Assembly: GCA_903813345.2 (NCBI GenBank)
Contig: CAIIXF020000008.1
Location: forward strand, 29,330,005-29,390,004
From: Owenia fusiformis
Lineage: Eukaryota; Annelida; Polychaeta; Sabellida; Oweniidae
Direction: 5' to 3'
DNA length: 60,000 bases
How positions within the stretch are numbered: position 1 is the stretch's first letter; each line of letters starts with the position of its first letter. Under the pieces are notes generated by a model. The model was given only the letters and a program-made list of their open reading frames with translations, searched no databases and had not been told where the DNA came from. Position numbers and translations under genes: made by a program. Positions 48,462-60,000 of this stretch are shown here, piece by piece.

Positions 48462-48668
48462 CTGGATAAAAAGAAGATAATTTATTAATTAATAATTGTT
48501 CAAATTAAAATCAAGCTTATTTGCAAAATATTCTTTAATTTTCAGAAGATGTTGTGTATTGGGTTGCTTTCATATCCGTTTTATGTACTCAATGCTGTTT
48601 TGTTCTCTTTATTGAGGAAACTGCAGGATATTTTTCCAGGGTAATTTAGCCTGAAATGACAATGATCT

Positions 48669-48900
48669 ACGTTTCTTTGGATTAACAAGATCATTTGTTT
48701 GGAAACAAAACCGATAGCATACAGTAATAGAATCGTGATTCATTATGTGTTCATCGCCAGCGTTACATCAGAAATAAAATGTGACCCCAGACCCACGTTT
48801 ATTGGATAGTAAGGTCATTTGTCTGGAAACAAAACTGATAGCATACAGTAATAGAATCGTGATTTATTATGTGTTCATCAGGGTTACATCAGAGATACTT
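48669..48900 (+). repeat. Two-copy tandem repeat, ~124-bp unit
   Basis: GATAGCATACAGTAATAGAA, then TCGTGATT(C/T)ATTATGTGTT, occur twice, with TTACATCAGA at the end of each unit. Near-identical in the core. Confidence 0.85.
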
Positions 48901-51816
48901 AGTATCCAGGTCAAGCTTGGACACCTGCCAATCTCAATAATATAAATATGGGTATTTTTGCAAGATTGAAATAATTCAGAACTGTTCAAAATTGGTGTGG
49001 AAGTATATTTTAGTAAGTATAGTTTATAAAAATACAGAATAATAGAACTTAAATCGCAAATGTTTTAATTGTTTCGCATTATTTTAATAAAAATAAATAT
49101 ATGACTAAAAATTGTTAATATTAACTTATATAGAATAGATACCTATTCAAATTTTGTAAAACACTTTATTTTTGCCAGCATGTTCATATAAGTGTTCACG
49201 ACAGGAAAGTAGAGGTTCAAAAACAGAAGAGTTTGGTCTTCAGTACTGTTTGGACCATAATATGCGCCAAGAAAGCTATTATTATTAAAAATATATAAAG
49301 CCCATCTCAATTCAACTGATCGAATCTTTAGAGCATTTTAGATTCTATTTAAAAATATTTACAGAGTAAGGACTGTGTAACTAAATAAGTTCAATGTGTA
49401 AAACATTTTTTTTTTGTTTTCACATATTTTTTATTTATTTCGTTGATTTCTTCTATAGATGAAAGCATTGTTGGGCTTTTTAAAATATTCGTTTGAATCA
49501 GTTTTGTTTTCAATCAGTCAAAGGCCCGAGTTATGCGGCAATACTACTTCCCGAAACTACATTTGAAAGGAAATAAAAAATGACAAATATTTGAAAATAT
49601 GAATTTCTAATACTAGTTAAATATGCTTTTCAAAGACTATTTTGCAATTTGAAAAAAAACTCAATGATTTACCAATATTCAATATCCAAATGAATGATTC
49701 GTTCACTCTAAAAACGTGCGTTTTCGTGATAACGCGTCTTTCCGTTATTTTAATGAATAATAACGCGTTTTGCCGCTAAAATGAAAGCGCGTTAATTATT
49801 AGCATTTAACGTTTTAATATCAAACACTACCCGTTTTTCGCACGTGTTTTTTAAAGCCTTTAGCATGTTGACAATTTCAGAAAGCCTGTTTCAACGTCAG
49901 TTTGGAAGATAGTTCGGGACACATATTTAGCTAATGGAATTGTATGTTGATTGTTTTTACGAGAAATATAAATTTCGACAGGTTAATCATTTTTTACGAG
50001 AAAAGGCAATTTCGATAAATGAGATCTGTCTAAGTTGTGGCTTTTTGAAAGAAGAATGTTTTAAGAGTAGATTACAAACATTGGACATTGTTTCTGATTC
50101 ACATTTTGAAAAATCAATAATGGTCAAACAAAGGCAGGTATTTGCCTCAAATTTGAGTCATTATCAAAGTGTTTTCAATTTACTCAAATTAAAAGCATTT
50201 TAGAGTAGATCGCATACGTATGCCTGCATTTCCTCCTTTCACAATCACTTTTGCTTAATACCTAACAATATGAATGAGTATTGTTTTTTTTATCTTTTCG
50301 AACGAGTTTCGAAGTGTTTGAAAAATTCCTATATTACAGATATGTCATTTGTTATCATTCAAGTCACATTATTTATATTTCTAACAGTGAAAAGTGTATG
50401 ATATATTATTGCTGAATAAAAAAGATCATAAATCCTACTTTCACAATTTACGGGGTAAATCTGAAACTAAACGCACTTTGATCAATGCCTTATGTCTGAT
50501 TGGTCAGTAAAACGGTGTCTTGTGAGTCATGATCGGCCATATTTGATAATTCAACGCGCATAATGTATGTCTGAAAATGTCTGAAGTGACACAAAATGTT
50601 ATGTCACGAAATCTGTACATTTTTGTTATCATTTATCCAACCTAAATAGACTCGACCAGGCAGGTGGCTAATGTACTTTTTTAGGACTCATTTCTATTGC
50701 TTTGCAAAAATTTAAAAACCTTGAAAAGTTCAATTATCATCAATCTATTCTGGTCCTACCAATACACGTGCTGCCATCTATTTATCCATCTAAATATAGA
50801 TGGAAGATGTAAAAGTTTTGGGTCGACAACGCAGGTTTCTGAAAGCATAACGTCTTTTTGGAAAATTGCCTAAATGGCCGAGGTTGACAGATCACATTTT
50901 TTGCATCATTTAATTACTCTTTTTCCGGGCCATGCATGTCACTACTGATCACATGATAAATTATCAATTCATCCATCGGTAAATATATATCCATAGAGTG
51001 GAATGAATGGTTCTGCTTCTAACGACAGTATCTAAGTAGATTCCAAATTGAAATAAACTGAACAATGTTTTGTAAGTAAATTGATTCAACTTACCTCTTA
51101 CTTCAGACTTACCTTAACGATTGAGCTATGAGAAAAGAAGCTTCATTCCATCTCAGTCAGTGGCTGTTCAATTAAAAAAATCGTATGTTATTTGTTGAAC
51201 AATTTAATCTAATGCTGATGTAATTATAATCCAAACACTCTAGACAACTCTAGAAAATACCAATACATTGCATGTTATACGATGCCTTTATGAAGTGATA
51301 AAAATATGGCGTCATTTAATTTCAATATTCTGTACTCAATGTGGGTGTAGTTGGTACCATGCCAGCGTTTCAAGATCATAACTGATGTCACATGAGTACT
51401 GTTTTTTGGAGGATAGTCTCTACATGACATCTATATGAATTTGATGTTCCTTGGTTTATATGTATTTACACTTTAGTGTTGAAGACGACACCTATGTAAA
51501 ATCATGATAAATAGTGTACACTGTAGGCGTGTTGTAATTCTAATCATTGGAACCAATCAGTTGCGAGCACTTTAATCTGGACTAAATTAACTCGACATTG
51601 CCATCTCCAAACTATGTTTCACATTATATCATTTATTAGAAAACGTATATAAATCATATAGATGTCGCTTGAAACGCATTTTTCTAGATAAGTTCCCGTC
51701 TTACAACAAAAGTGACATCTAATCGAAAAAGTTAAGTAACAGTAAATAAAACATAACTGATAGTCATCGTCTTATAAGTACTACAGATAGTCAAACAAGT
51801 CCAAAACTTCTCTTAG
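48901..51816. other. Intergenic region without identified genes
   Basis: AT-rich. A patch rich in AACGCG motifs lies at about 49715-49850. An 89-codon frame starting at 49934 shows no family similarity, and I do not call it. Confidence 0.4.
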
Positions 51817-52148
51817 TACCCCGGACAGGTTGAATGATGCAGTTGTGTTTTTACTCTATATTTGCAATGGAACAACTATTCTTATGGAGATTTTCAAAAT
51901 CTATTCTAGAGGCAATTTCCAATATGGAAATTAAACATTTAATCAAAAATCCCAATTATATGATTTTTGATAGGCTTTTTTTAAAGACACTTCACTGTCA
52001 ATAAATAAAATACAGGTTTTCGCTTGAACAATTGAACTTTTAACCTAATTTTAAATATTGTCTGGTTACTGAATTTTCAATAAGAATGGTTGTGCTATCG
52101 CAAATATAGAGTAAAAACACGACTGTATCATTTTACCTGTCCGGGGTT
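51817..52148. mobile_element. ~330-bp MITE upstream of the DC-STAMP gene
   Basis: Inverted ends of about 66 bases start ACCCCGGACAGGT and share TGTTTTTACTCTATATTTGC. Arms are roughly 85% identical by eye. No clear target duplication. It ends about 180 bases before the start codon at 52326. Confidence 0.8.
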
Positions 52149-52325
52149 CTAATTATTGTGAATTCATGTATTAGGTCTTTACAGAAATATATATTCAAAG
52201 ATTCAAGATAAAAGTGTATATTGTTTTTGAATTGTATTCCAGATTCCATCAAATAAAGCTGCAACTACATACTTTGAACACACGGCAAAATCTTAAAAGG
52301 ATAGGAAGTTGTAAGATATTCAAAC

Positions 52326-54389
52326 ATGGGTGATGTCTCTAAAACTGCTGATCAAATTGAGTCCTCGTCAACTGTAATTCATGTTCCATCTGAGTTTTAT
52401 TACGAACCCCATGAAGCTGACAGTCTAACGAAAAGTGAGACTCGTGACAAAATAGAATTGAATACGTGGAAATGGGAATATATAAAGAAAATCTTAACTT
52501 TTCTCATAACATTAGTCACGTGTATCGTGCTCGCATCCCTTTTATTTTACGTGGAAGAACACAGCGTCCCAAATCAGAAAACCAATGGGACAGTAAATAC
52601 TACAGCAAAACCAGTCCATGGGGAGACCAAGTCGCACATCGAAGACGATAGTTACTATCCACCGACTGAAGAAGTAGCTTTAGTAATGACAGTCTCCGTC
52701 CTAACTTCGTTAGCCGTTGTGAAGTTTAAGTGTGTGCGAGTTATAGCTCTTTTGGCCCTACCAGGGATTTCCACCTCACGTGGAAGAGCCATCATGTTAA
52801 CCATTATCATTCGACTCCTACTCTCAGGTCCGATCACCAATTCTTTGGACAATGCAAGGAAAATCAAAGGAACGATATCTTGTCAAGTGAATATGTTCAG
52901 CGAAGAATTGAAGAACATGCAATCGGCCCTATTATTGGACATTCAGGAATTTACTAATGGAACAGTGAGACAAATGCTTCCCCTAAAAATTGAAACTTTG
53001 AAGACAATCTTTGATCGTTTCCCAAAAAAGATAATAAAAAGTGTATTTCCTTCTTTTCCTATAATTAAAATTGATATCAGTAACTTAGATGTGAGTATAA
53101 CAGTCCGTAATATCACAATCAATTCTCATGATGTAGCAAATTATACTAATGATGTTGATGCTACGTTTTACTTTGAGCAGACAAATGTAACTGGACTCGA
53201 AAGGATTATGTCGTTAGGGGACACGCTGATTGCTGCTTTCAATGACATGACGTATGCTAGCCGTCTTATTGTAGATATTCTCAATTACCTTTTATCAGTA
53301 CCAATCGTAGTCCTAGTGATATTCCAAGCGTGTCTTTATCTCCGAGGTTATCTGCATGATCTCGACTATGACAACATTTATATCACAAGTGCCTTCAAGA
53401 GATTTGACAAAGGTGAATCTAATCTACTGCCTTTGCGTAAAAAAGAGCGAGTCCATTTCATTGATTCTACGGCATTTTGCCTTTCGAAGCAGGAGTTGGT
53501 ATCAATCTTAAGAGGTATTTTAATCATTCTAGCATTACTAGCTGCGGCTGTTCTGTTGTGTGGAATGGATGTTCTGATTTATTTAGTCTTGGAGGTGGTG
53601 CGCAAGGAAGCAAACGTAACTGTACTGATAAACGGTGGCAGTGGATTCGAAGTTGCCCTCAATGACACTAGCCCCAGTATCAGCCAAATTTTACACCAAG
53701 AAGTACCGATTTTGCTCAAAGGTAACTCTACCCATTTCAAATACTCGTTGGAACTTAACACTGCGCCGTGTCTCCCAGATCCGTCACCTCCATTTTATGA
53801 GGACAAAACACAGCTTGTTTATTTAGGCGTAATGTACATTGGTATATCAATCTTGACACTTCTACAGTCATATGGTGTGAGACTTCAGCATAAAATCACA
53901 GAAATATATTATCCAGAACGTTTCAAAGAACGAGTTAAGCATCTTTATCAAAACTTGTATTATGAGCGAAAAAAACCAATTGACAAAGGTAAAGGATTTA
54001 TGCGTTGGGTCATATCGACGCTTGGGCGGATCCCGACACTGCTGAGATCTATTACGAAGAACAAATGCGTGGACTGTAGTTCAATGGAAAATCTGAAACA
54101 GATAAATGGTCGATGGCGATGTCGAATGTGCATTCATAAAGGATATGACTATAAGCCTGGTTTTGTATATAGAGTGTACCCTAAAAACGACGGAGCTAGT
54201 CATTGGCTCGCCTCGAATTTTAGGCGAGTGATTTCACTCATGAGTTCAAATTCAAAGAGTGCATGCGTGAGCTGTGGCACGATGAAAAATGTCAAACAGA
54301 TTGGTGGTAGATGGAGGTGTCGAATGTGTATTCAGAAGGGTTATGGACTGGGTTGTGTGTACAGAGTTCATCCTAAAACAACTTGTTGA
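52326..54389 (+). CDS. DC-STAMP domain-containing membrane protein (DCST1/DCST2-like), intronless
   Basis: 687 residues in one exon. Hydrophobic segments lie near residues 56-76, 117-146, 154-170, 312-338, 394-423 and 498-515. Family hallmarks are GISTSRGRAIMLTIIIRLLL with SGPITNS after it, YLRGYLHDLDYDNIYITSAF, then a LLPLRKKERVHFID block and a late TM with an ITEIYYPERFKERV tail. Family members act in osteoclast fusion (DC-STAMP), sperm-egg interaction (Sneaky, SPE-42, DCST1/2) and, for DCST1, ubiquitin ligation. The C-terminus carries two related modules CxxC-x14-CxxC (C581-C602 and C647-C668), each with GRWRCRMCI. Family genes usually have several exons; being intronless hints at retroposition. 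The local function is not known. Confidence 0.9.
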   Translation: MGDVSKTADQIESSSTVIHVPSEFYYEPHEADSLTKSETRDKIELNTWKWEYIKKILTFLITLVTCIVLASLLFYVEEHSVPNQKTNGTVNTTAKPVHGETKSHIEDDSYYPPTEEVALVMTVSVLTSLAVVKFKCVRVIALLALPGISTSRGRAIMLTIIIRLLLSGPITNSLDNARKIKGTISCQVNMFSEELKNMQSALLLDIQEFTNGTVRQMLPLKIETLKTIFDRFPKKIIKSVFPSFPIIKIDISNLDVSITVRNITINSHDVANYTNDVDATFYFEQTNVTGLERIMSLGDTLIAAFNDMTYASRLIVDILNYLLSVPIVVLVIFQACLYLRGYLHDLDYDNIYITSAFKRFDKGESNLLPLRKKERVHFIDSTAFCLSKQELVSILRGILIILALLAAAVLLCGMDVLIYLVLEVVRKEANVTVLINGGSGFEVALNDTSPSISQILHQEVPILLKGNSTHFKYSLELNTAPCLPDPSPPFYEDKTQLVYLGVMYIGISILTLLQSYGVRLQHKITEIYYPERFKERVKHLYQNLYYERKKPIDKGKGFMRWVISTLGRIPTLLRSITKNKCVDCSSMENLKQINGRWRCRMCIHKGYDYKPGFVYRVYPKNDGASHWLASNFRRVISLMSSNSKSACVSCGTMKNVKQIGGRWRCRMCIQKGYGLGCVYRVHPKTTC

Positions 54390-54840
54390 AAAATCGAGAT
54401 TCTAAGACACGTCTCATTCTCCACTCAAAAATCACATGCCCCAGAGTTTTTACCAATTAGGATATTGATTCAAATATATGGAATATGAAAGTACAGGGTC
54501 TTCCCAAAAAATAATACCTCAATTAGACGGGGATAACTCTTTTTCTTCATCAAAAACTTTTCACATAATGGAGAAAATTTCATTTCTCAACAAGCAGTTA
54601 ATAAATTCATTCATTTCATGTGTCGTCTCTTTTATTCTCAAAGCTTTAATCACATTTTCAGATTTACAAAAATCTGCATATATCATGTGTAAATTATTTT
54701 TGCATCCATCTGTTATAACAGCATTACATCTTATTTATATTTTAAAAATTATATTATATAAAGAGACTAATATAGTAACTGTTTTACTATGTATTTTTAT
54801 TGTATAATTATTCTGAAAAATAAATAAAATTATGTACTAT
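54390..54840 (+). other. Probable 3' UTR of the DC-STAMP gene
   Basis: AT-rich region after the stop with tandem AATAAA signals at about 54819-54827. An open frame at 54478-54807 falls in this stretch and looks like UTR composition (long A/T runs, hydrophobic tail). Confidence 0.55.
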
Positions 54841-54906
54841 ATTGTAAGTCTAATTATAAATAATGAATATTCGAAACATTTTGGTGAGTTTTCCTGTTCG
54901 AATCGT

Positions 54907-54984
54907 AATATAGACCTCAGAGCAGGTGTAATATCGTCGAATACACCCCTACACGATATTACCCCTGCTCTTCGGTCTATATTT
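54907..54984. repeat. 78-bp hairpin
   Basis: AATATAGACCTCAGAGCAGG pairs with CCTGCTCTTCGGTCTATATT, and the inner stem GTAATATCGT pairs with ACGATATTAC. Confidence 0.85.
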
Positions 54985-55069
54985 CTTAAATATGTAACAC
55001 AGAATTAAAATGCATATAGTATATGCTTACATAGAGTATTTATACAATTATGTACATTTTACTGTATAT

Positions 55070-55640
55070 GGAATTCATGTAAGCCGCTGGCGGCTGCTGG
55101 GTTTTTACTGGTATTTTTATTGTACAAAATATTATTCTATAATATGAAACACAGAAATAAAATGCTTTAGTATATTCTTATACAGACTATTCATAAAACT
55201 ATGCACATTTTACTATATATGCAATTTATGTAAGCCGATGTCGGATGCTGGATTGTATTATAATTCATTAAATCTGCAGCGCAGAAATATGATCAATGCC
55301 ATAGTACTTTACACTATTAATTAAATTGAATACTATTTTAAAATCTGTAAAATATAAAGAAAACGCTGTAGTATGAGGTAAGAGTGATTATCTATATGTA
55401 TATTTATTAAGATAATGTAGTATATATAGCCAATGTCGACTGCTGAATTTTATAACTATATTATTCATTTCTATTTAATGTCTGCAATAAATAAATTGAA
55501 TATTGCAGTAGTTGGACTTATTATTTATTATGTGTATTTTGTTATATTTGCTACATATGTATAGTAAGCCGATGTTGGTTTCGAATATTATTTTGAAACT
55601 TGTAACATAGAAATAAAACAATTTAGAATTTACTGGCCTT
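55070..55640 (+). repeat. Degenerate tandem repeat, four units of ~140-200 bp
   Basis: The marker GTAAGCCGATGTCGG-like followed by TGCTGGATT-like recurs at about 55078, 55229, 55425 and 55563, each preceded by AT-rich sequence with ACAGAAATAAAA or similar. Confidence 0.6.
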
Positions 55641-56722
55641 TATATAAATTATACGTCATATTTATTTATAAAATAGGTTAGAAATAGGACATTATTCGCA
55701 ACCTTTCCATCAATATAAAGCAAAACACACACTGATAAGTGACCTCGTCAATGCCTTTAACATCAAAGGAATTAGTCGGAGCGTGAACGTTTGGCTGCCA
55801 AAGGGAATAACTGTAAAGAAACCTAGGAAGGGAATCAAACTCCAAGTGTAAACCTGTCATAAGAAAAATAGGCCTATCTATTCTAAAAACCATGATCTAA
55901 CGTAAAGAGAAATAATGTCAACCCCTCTCTCCCCTTTATCCCTCAAATCGAGAGCCAACATCAAACTCCAGGATCAGAACATCAAGAGACATTTCATTCA
56001 TACTGAAGTCATTACAATACAAGTTGAAGAAAAAAATGTGAAAAAGTGCACGGTTTCCAAAAGGGAACGGACCAAAGATTGCGACACAAACACTAATATC
56101 CCAAACTATGATCTAACACTGAGACAATGGCTTACTAAAATGTAATGATTGAAAACCAATATGATAGTTTTGGCAGGTTGAATATCAACTGCCTATCCAT
56201 CTCTGTAAAGTTTTCATTTTGACCTAGAACACTTACCTTACAGCACCTATAGATGATTGTGAATCATTTCTTTGACCTTCCAAATTATTAAAACTATACA
56301 TTTCCACCGTTATTTCAGGCTTCACTACCCGTTAGTTGAGTTAAAAACTATCTGAAAATCAAACTTCGCCAAGCTGTAGCGATGCCAGTTCCGTATGAAC
56401 ATTTGGATACAGTTTCAGGCCATTTAGGCAACTTCAAATCGTTACTTGCAATGCAATCAATTTATATAATCTCCATCTCTTCATTCAAGGAAGCATTTAT
56501 GTAATTGAAAATATTGTATTGAATTGAAACAAGTTAATGTTTCTCTTGCTTAAATTAGTCATTTTTGAAGAGATGATCAATCTGAACCGCATCTCCTGTA
56601 AGTAATTAATAAGTATATCAACCCTTTCACCCAATGTATTTTGAGTAATTTGATGCTTTTGCATATGGAGGATAATTACATGTCAAATACCTAAACCAAT
56701 TTTTACAAGTAAATATATAGGG
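55641..56722. other. Spacer with two weak coding-like frames
   Basis: A plus-strand frame at 55915-56145 (76 codons, charged, ending LRQWLTKM) and an upstream frame (HTLISDLVNAFNIKGISRSV, about 55729-55851) look more protein-like than the background. They show no splice logic or family match, and I do not call genes. Confidence 0.3.
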
Positions 56723-56854
56723 GTTATGCACTGGGAGGTTTTGGATACAGGGAATATCCCGAGGGATATACAATATATCTTCCCGAGAGACCGAAGGGAA
56801 GATATATTGTATATCCCAAGGGATATTTCTTGTATCCAAACCGACCGTGCATAA
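56723..56854. repeat. 132-bp palindromic hairpin
   Basis: GTTATGCACTGGGAGGTTTT pairs with the inverse around CCGACCGTGCATAAC. GGGATATACAATATATCTTC pairs almost perfectly with GAAGATATATTGTATATCCC. The minus-strand frames here are products of the palindrome. Confidence 0.88.
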
Positions 56855-56919
56855 CTGTTGTATTCCATACCTGATGAGGTTTGAAATAATAAGCATGTAT
56901 CCCATATGTTCTGGTGTGT

Positions 56920-57175
56920 TTACTTGCAAAATATGTTATCATTTTCAAATTTTTCAAATTTTTTCCAAATTTGTTTTCAATTTTTCTGAAGTTAATTGAA
57001 TTTTCACATTTTTTTGCATAATTTCTTTCTCAGAATTTCTTTTCAAAATTTTTCAACATTTAAATTTTTTTTCACAATTTTTTTCACAATTTTTTCAAAT
57101 TTTTATTTTCAATTTTTTTCCGAATTTATTTATTTTTATTTTTTAAAGATTTTTTTCAAAATTTATTTTTTTAAG
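56920..57175 (+). repeat. T-rich low-complexity tract
   Basis: Repeated CAAATTTTTTTC and CAATTTTTTTC blocks. Any frame here gives a Phe-rich artefact. Confidence 0.85.
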
Positions 57176-59773
57176 AGGGACATACGATTTATATGTCCCG
57201 GAAAAAAATTGCTTGTGAAAACTATTTACAAAAGTGTTCCAGAGACTCTAATCTACTTGCTAAGGTTTTATTTGAAGATACATTGCCTTATTAAGCAGGT
57301 AGAGGGGCACACAGAACACGGAAGCAAATGCTATGTTGGCATTTTCTATATTTCAGTTTGAACATGTTATTACATGTCACGTAGGCCAGTGTTTTATTTG
57401 GGGATTATATGTACTTGTTTACATGAACGTAAATCATTACATGAAATCTGCAGTCTTCCGGGTTTTATCTGGGTTTGTATTGTCTTATTGGGACTTTTCG
57501 ACTTTAAAACAAACCTTACCTAAATGGATTTGTGTCTCTGGAAGATTTTTGTAAATAGTTATTATAAAAAATTCTGAGAGATTTTATCACATATTTTTTC
57601 CCGATTTCAGTCATGAATTACGTCAATTTTCGTGCAAACATTGGGTAGACGTTGTCATTAACGTATGCCCAAACGTGTCAGGAACACATAGATACTCGAA
57701 TGATGTTGATTGGACATCAGGGTGCAGAGAAATCGTAATTTTACTGAGTGGCTTCACGAAAAAATAAGCAGCATTTTAGGCCACCTTAACTATTACCATT
57801 CTGTTTTACTTCAAAACGTGCGCATCAATTTTCATTAACATTTTTTTATTTTTCTCTTTCATCTCTACCCTTCTCCGTTGTAATCGCCCATGTGTGTTTA
57901 GCAGTTTAAAAGTCCCAAATGTACACAATATCATACAGTTCGACCTCGACTTCTGTGTTTGCAGAAGGAGTGGGTGACTCATTCGGGGACTCAGTATGCA
58001 TTTTATATGGGCCCCTTATATCGATTAATTATAAACATTGGAAGAACACCTTGACACGGTGATCAAATCAAAGTCCGAGATAGTAGTAAAATACATGTAC
58101 ACCGACATGTACAACAATTACAATTTAACAAATGTAATACATTATATAGGTAGATACTGACGGAAGCAACCATTTCACAAGTTTTAACACAGAAACATCG
58201 GTGGGGTGAGTACTATTTTATCAATGTTCATTTTCTGAATCGGAAGTTCTATTTACACTTTAAAATTCCGGTCTCCACTCAAATTAGGAAGACTGTAATG
58301 GGCTCGGAATCAATCTAAATCAACAATTCACATTAATGTAACACTTCCTCTTAACAATAGCTTCGCAGATATTTCTATTTTATAAAAAGAAATTAAAGTC
58401 CCATTTTGTCCAGACACGTATTCACCTTCAACTGGTCTGACCATGCTTGCGCAGAACAGGGTGCGCAATTGTGATTATTCACCCTTGTCTAATACTTGGA
58501 TCACATGTCTGAATGTTAACGACGAATACGCACAACACCTTGTAATGAAAATATGAAAATACGTGTCAGTAATATAGATGCCAAACTGTGTGGCAGTGGC
58601 TATTTTTTAACAGATCATTGCGGGGATAACTAAATCTATATTAGATTGCTAGACGAATACCGCCATTGAGAAATCACGAGAACTTGATAGTTTGCACTGC
58701 CTTGCACGTATTGATTGATAATTCACACATAGTCAGGCATGATGTTTCAATATTTAGCCAATCTGAAAATAACACAGTATTTGAAATGATACTTTCAGAT
58801 TCTACTGACCTAGATTCTGTTTCAATTTCAATCATATTGTTTCCCTTCTGAAAAATCAATTTCTAGACACATGAAGCTGATTCGGAGAGAGTGATCGTAT
58901 AGTTTTCAGCTGAGTGAAAATCTATAAATAGAATCAAAAGGAACAGAAAAAATGTGCTTCGATGCAGTCAAAACGTCAGGTTTCAACCGTGATTACTTTA
59001 AACCTTTGCAAAAAAACTCATTCTTTTAAGTGATACTGTTCGAAATAGTTTGCAATGTCAAAAAGAATCTAAGCACATGGCTCAATGTTCTGTAGATTAA
59101 TTAATACATGAATGTACCTTACCACACTCATTAAAATTCTGGAGTTAAGCTATGTTGTTTAAATCATTAGCAAGTTCTGGGCTCACTTTATTACTCGTGT
59201 AGTGAACTGATTATTTATAAACAAAACTTCCATTCAAAATGTATGTCTTTTGAATATTTCTTGATATTTAAAACATGTTGAAAAATAATGATGAAGTACT
59301 CTAGTAATTGTATATGGTTTAGAATTTAACAAACAAAACGTTAATATAAGTTGATAAATAAGATTTAATTACTTTTAATAACCCACTTATTATAGCTTTT
59401 ATTTCATTATTTTGCATACCTCGATCATCAGTAGGGGCGAAATCAACGATCGTGATTAACTTGAAAATGGCACACAGACATTTTTCAAGGGCAACTATAT
59501 GTGCTAGGTATTTCAATTAAATGGCATACTCTTTCCTAAGTACAGATGTTTTAAAGACTCTGCTAGCTTTTTATCAGCACTCTGTTGTGTCCTTATCATT
59601 AGTACAATTTTCAGAGCAACCACGAAGTGGGAAATCAGCTTCATTCCTATAATTATGTTCTGTTCTTCTTTACAGGCCGTTGTTTCAGACCTTCCGTTTA
59701 ATTATTGTTTTGAGCAGTCTCTGTTTTGAGTGACAGTCACACTTGCCCATTTTCCAGGTATATTTTCACCGGT
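57176..59773. other. Flank of the right-edge gene
   Basis: No gene identified. Pyrimidine-rich acceptor-like sites at TTCTTTACAG (near 59675) and CATTTTCCAG (near 59757) could end introns in the 5' UTR of the gene starting at 59774. Confidence 0.4.
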
Positions 59774-60000
59774 ATGCCCAAGACAAAGCCAAAAAGACGC
59801 CCCCCTCCCAAAACAGTTAACATGAAACCAAAAGGGAATGATGAACGCAACCGCAATGATGACATAGAGTTAAAACAACGACCGAACACGTCGGATAGAG
59901 CTGTAGATAAACTATTAGATGGTGAGTCTGACAAAACCTTGTTGAATGACGAACCTCAAAATTACTTAGATGTGAATCGGTACTCATTATATCAGATACC
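59774..60000 (+). CDS. 5' part of an unidentified protein-coding gene, cut by the window edge
   Basis: ATG at 59774 opens a frame that stays open to the edge (75 codons). It starts MPKTKPKRRPPPKTVNMKPK, then an acidic/basic mix (RNDDIELKQRP) and LNDEPQNYLDVNRYSLYQIP. The basic, proline-rich, low-complexity start resembles the cytoplasmic N-terminus of many membrane or signalling proteins, but no family can be named. A splice donor (GATG before GTGAGT at 59921) is possible inside the frame, so the downstream codons may be intron. In-frame stop upstream at 59711. Confidence 0.5.
   Translation, partial: MPKTKPKRRPPPKTVNMKPKGNDERNRNDDIELKQRPNTSDRAVDKLLDGESDKTLLNDEPQNYLDVNRYSLYQI

Noticed and set aside
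51093-51125. Possible minus-strand 5' UTR exon with two GTAAGT-like donors
   Set aside because: No start codon, acceptor or downstream exon could be tied to it.
54478-54807. 109-codon frame after the DC-STAMP gene
   Set aside because: AT-rich composition, position before AATAAA signals and lack of similarity point to 3' UTR.
56627-56957. Three overlapping minus-strand frames
   Set aside because: They read through the 132-bp palindrome, which explains their mutual similarity.

Overview
The window looks like nuclear DNA of a marine lophotrochozoan invertebrate. It is AT-rich, with GT-AG introns, small exons and dense repeats. A mollusc would fit: a pearl-like element (short inverted ends, ~162-bp tandem core, ACGG/ACAG microsatellite) matches a structure described from bivalves, and the EF-hand genes resemble the sarcoplasmic calcium-binding protein (SCP) of the annelid Nereis. 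I cannot place the species. Gene models come from reading splice sites, phase and protein similarity by eye.

Layout. (1) 1548-3417 (+): a complete two-exon BtaA/DUF3419-type aminocarboxypropyl transferase with an arginine-rich N-terminus. (2) 3790-19947 (-): a complete eight-exon Cys-loop (nicotinic-type) receptor subunit of 435 residues. It converges on the BtaA-like gene, and its introns carry a pearl-like element, a palindromic mariner derivative and two large foldback elements. (3) 20165-24185: a LINE fragment and a 95-bp satellite of 14 units. (4) 24903-40650 (+): two SCP-type EF-hand genes. The second has a ~4.5-kb tandem duplication giving two intact terminal exons, and each duplicate carries private insertions. 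A GC-rich element with TAA duplications and several foldbacks lie between the genes. (5) 41041-41594 (+): a small two-exon coiled-coil gene I do not recognise. (6) 43184-48900: a foldback, hairpins and a duplicated repeat. (7) 52326-54389 (+): an intronless DC-STAMP-domain membrane protein with two C-terminal CxxC-x14-CxxC modules. (8) 59774-60000 (+): the start of a gene running off the window. Two isolated minus-strand exon candidates (29819-29969, 48402-48461) could not be joined to a gene.

No operon-like logic links the genes. The receptor (ligand-gated ion flow) and the SCPs (calcium buffering) are both typical of excitable tissue. The BtaA-like gene implies betaine-lipid chemistry, and the DC-STAMP family is linked to membrane fusion or gamete function elsewhere. 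The dominant non-genic theme is inverted-repeat DNA: well over a dozen palindromic or foldback elements in 60 kb, several with target-site duplications.
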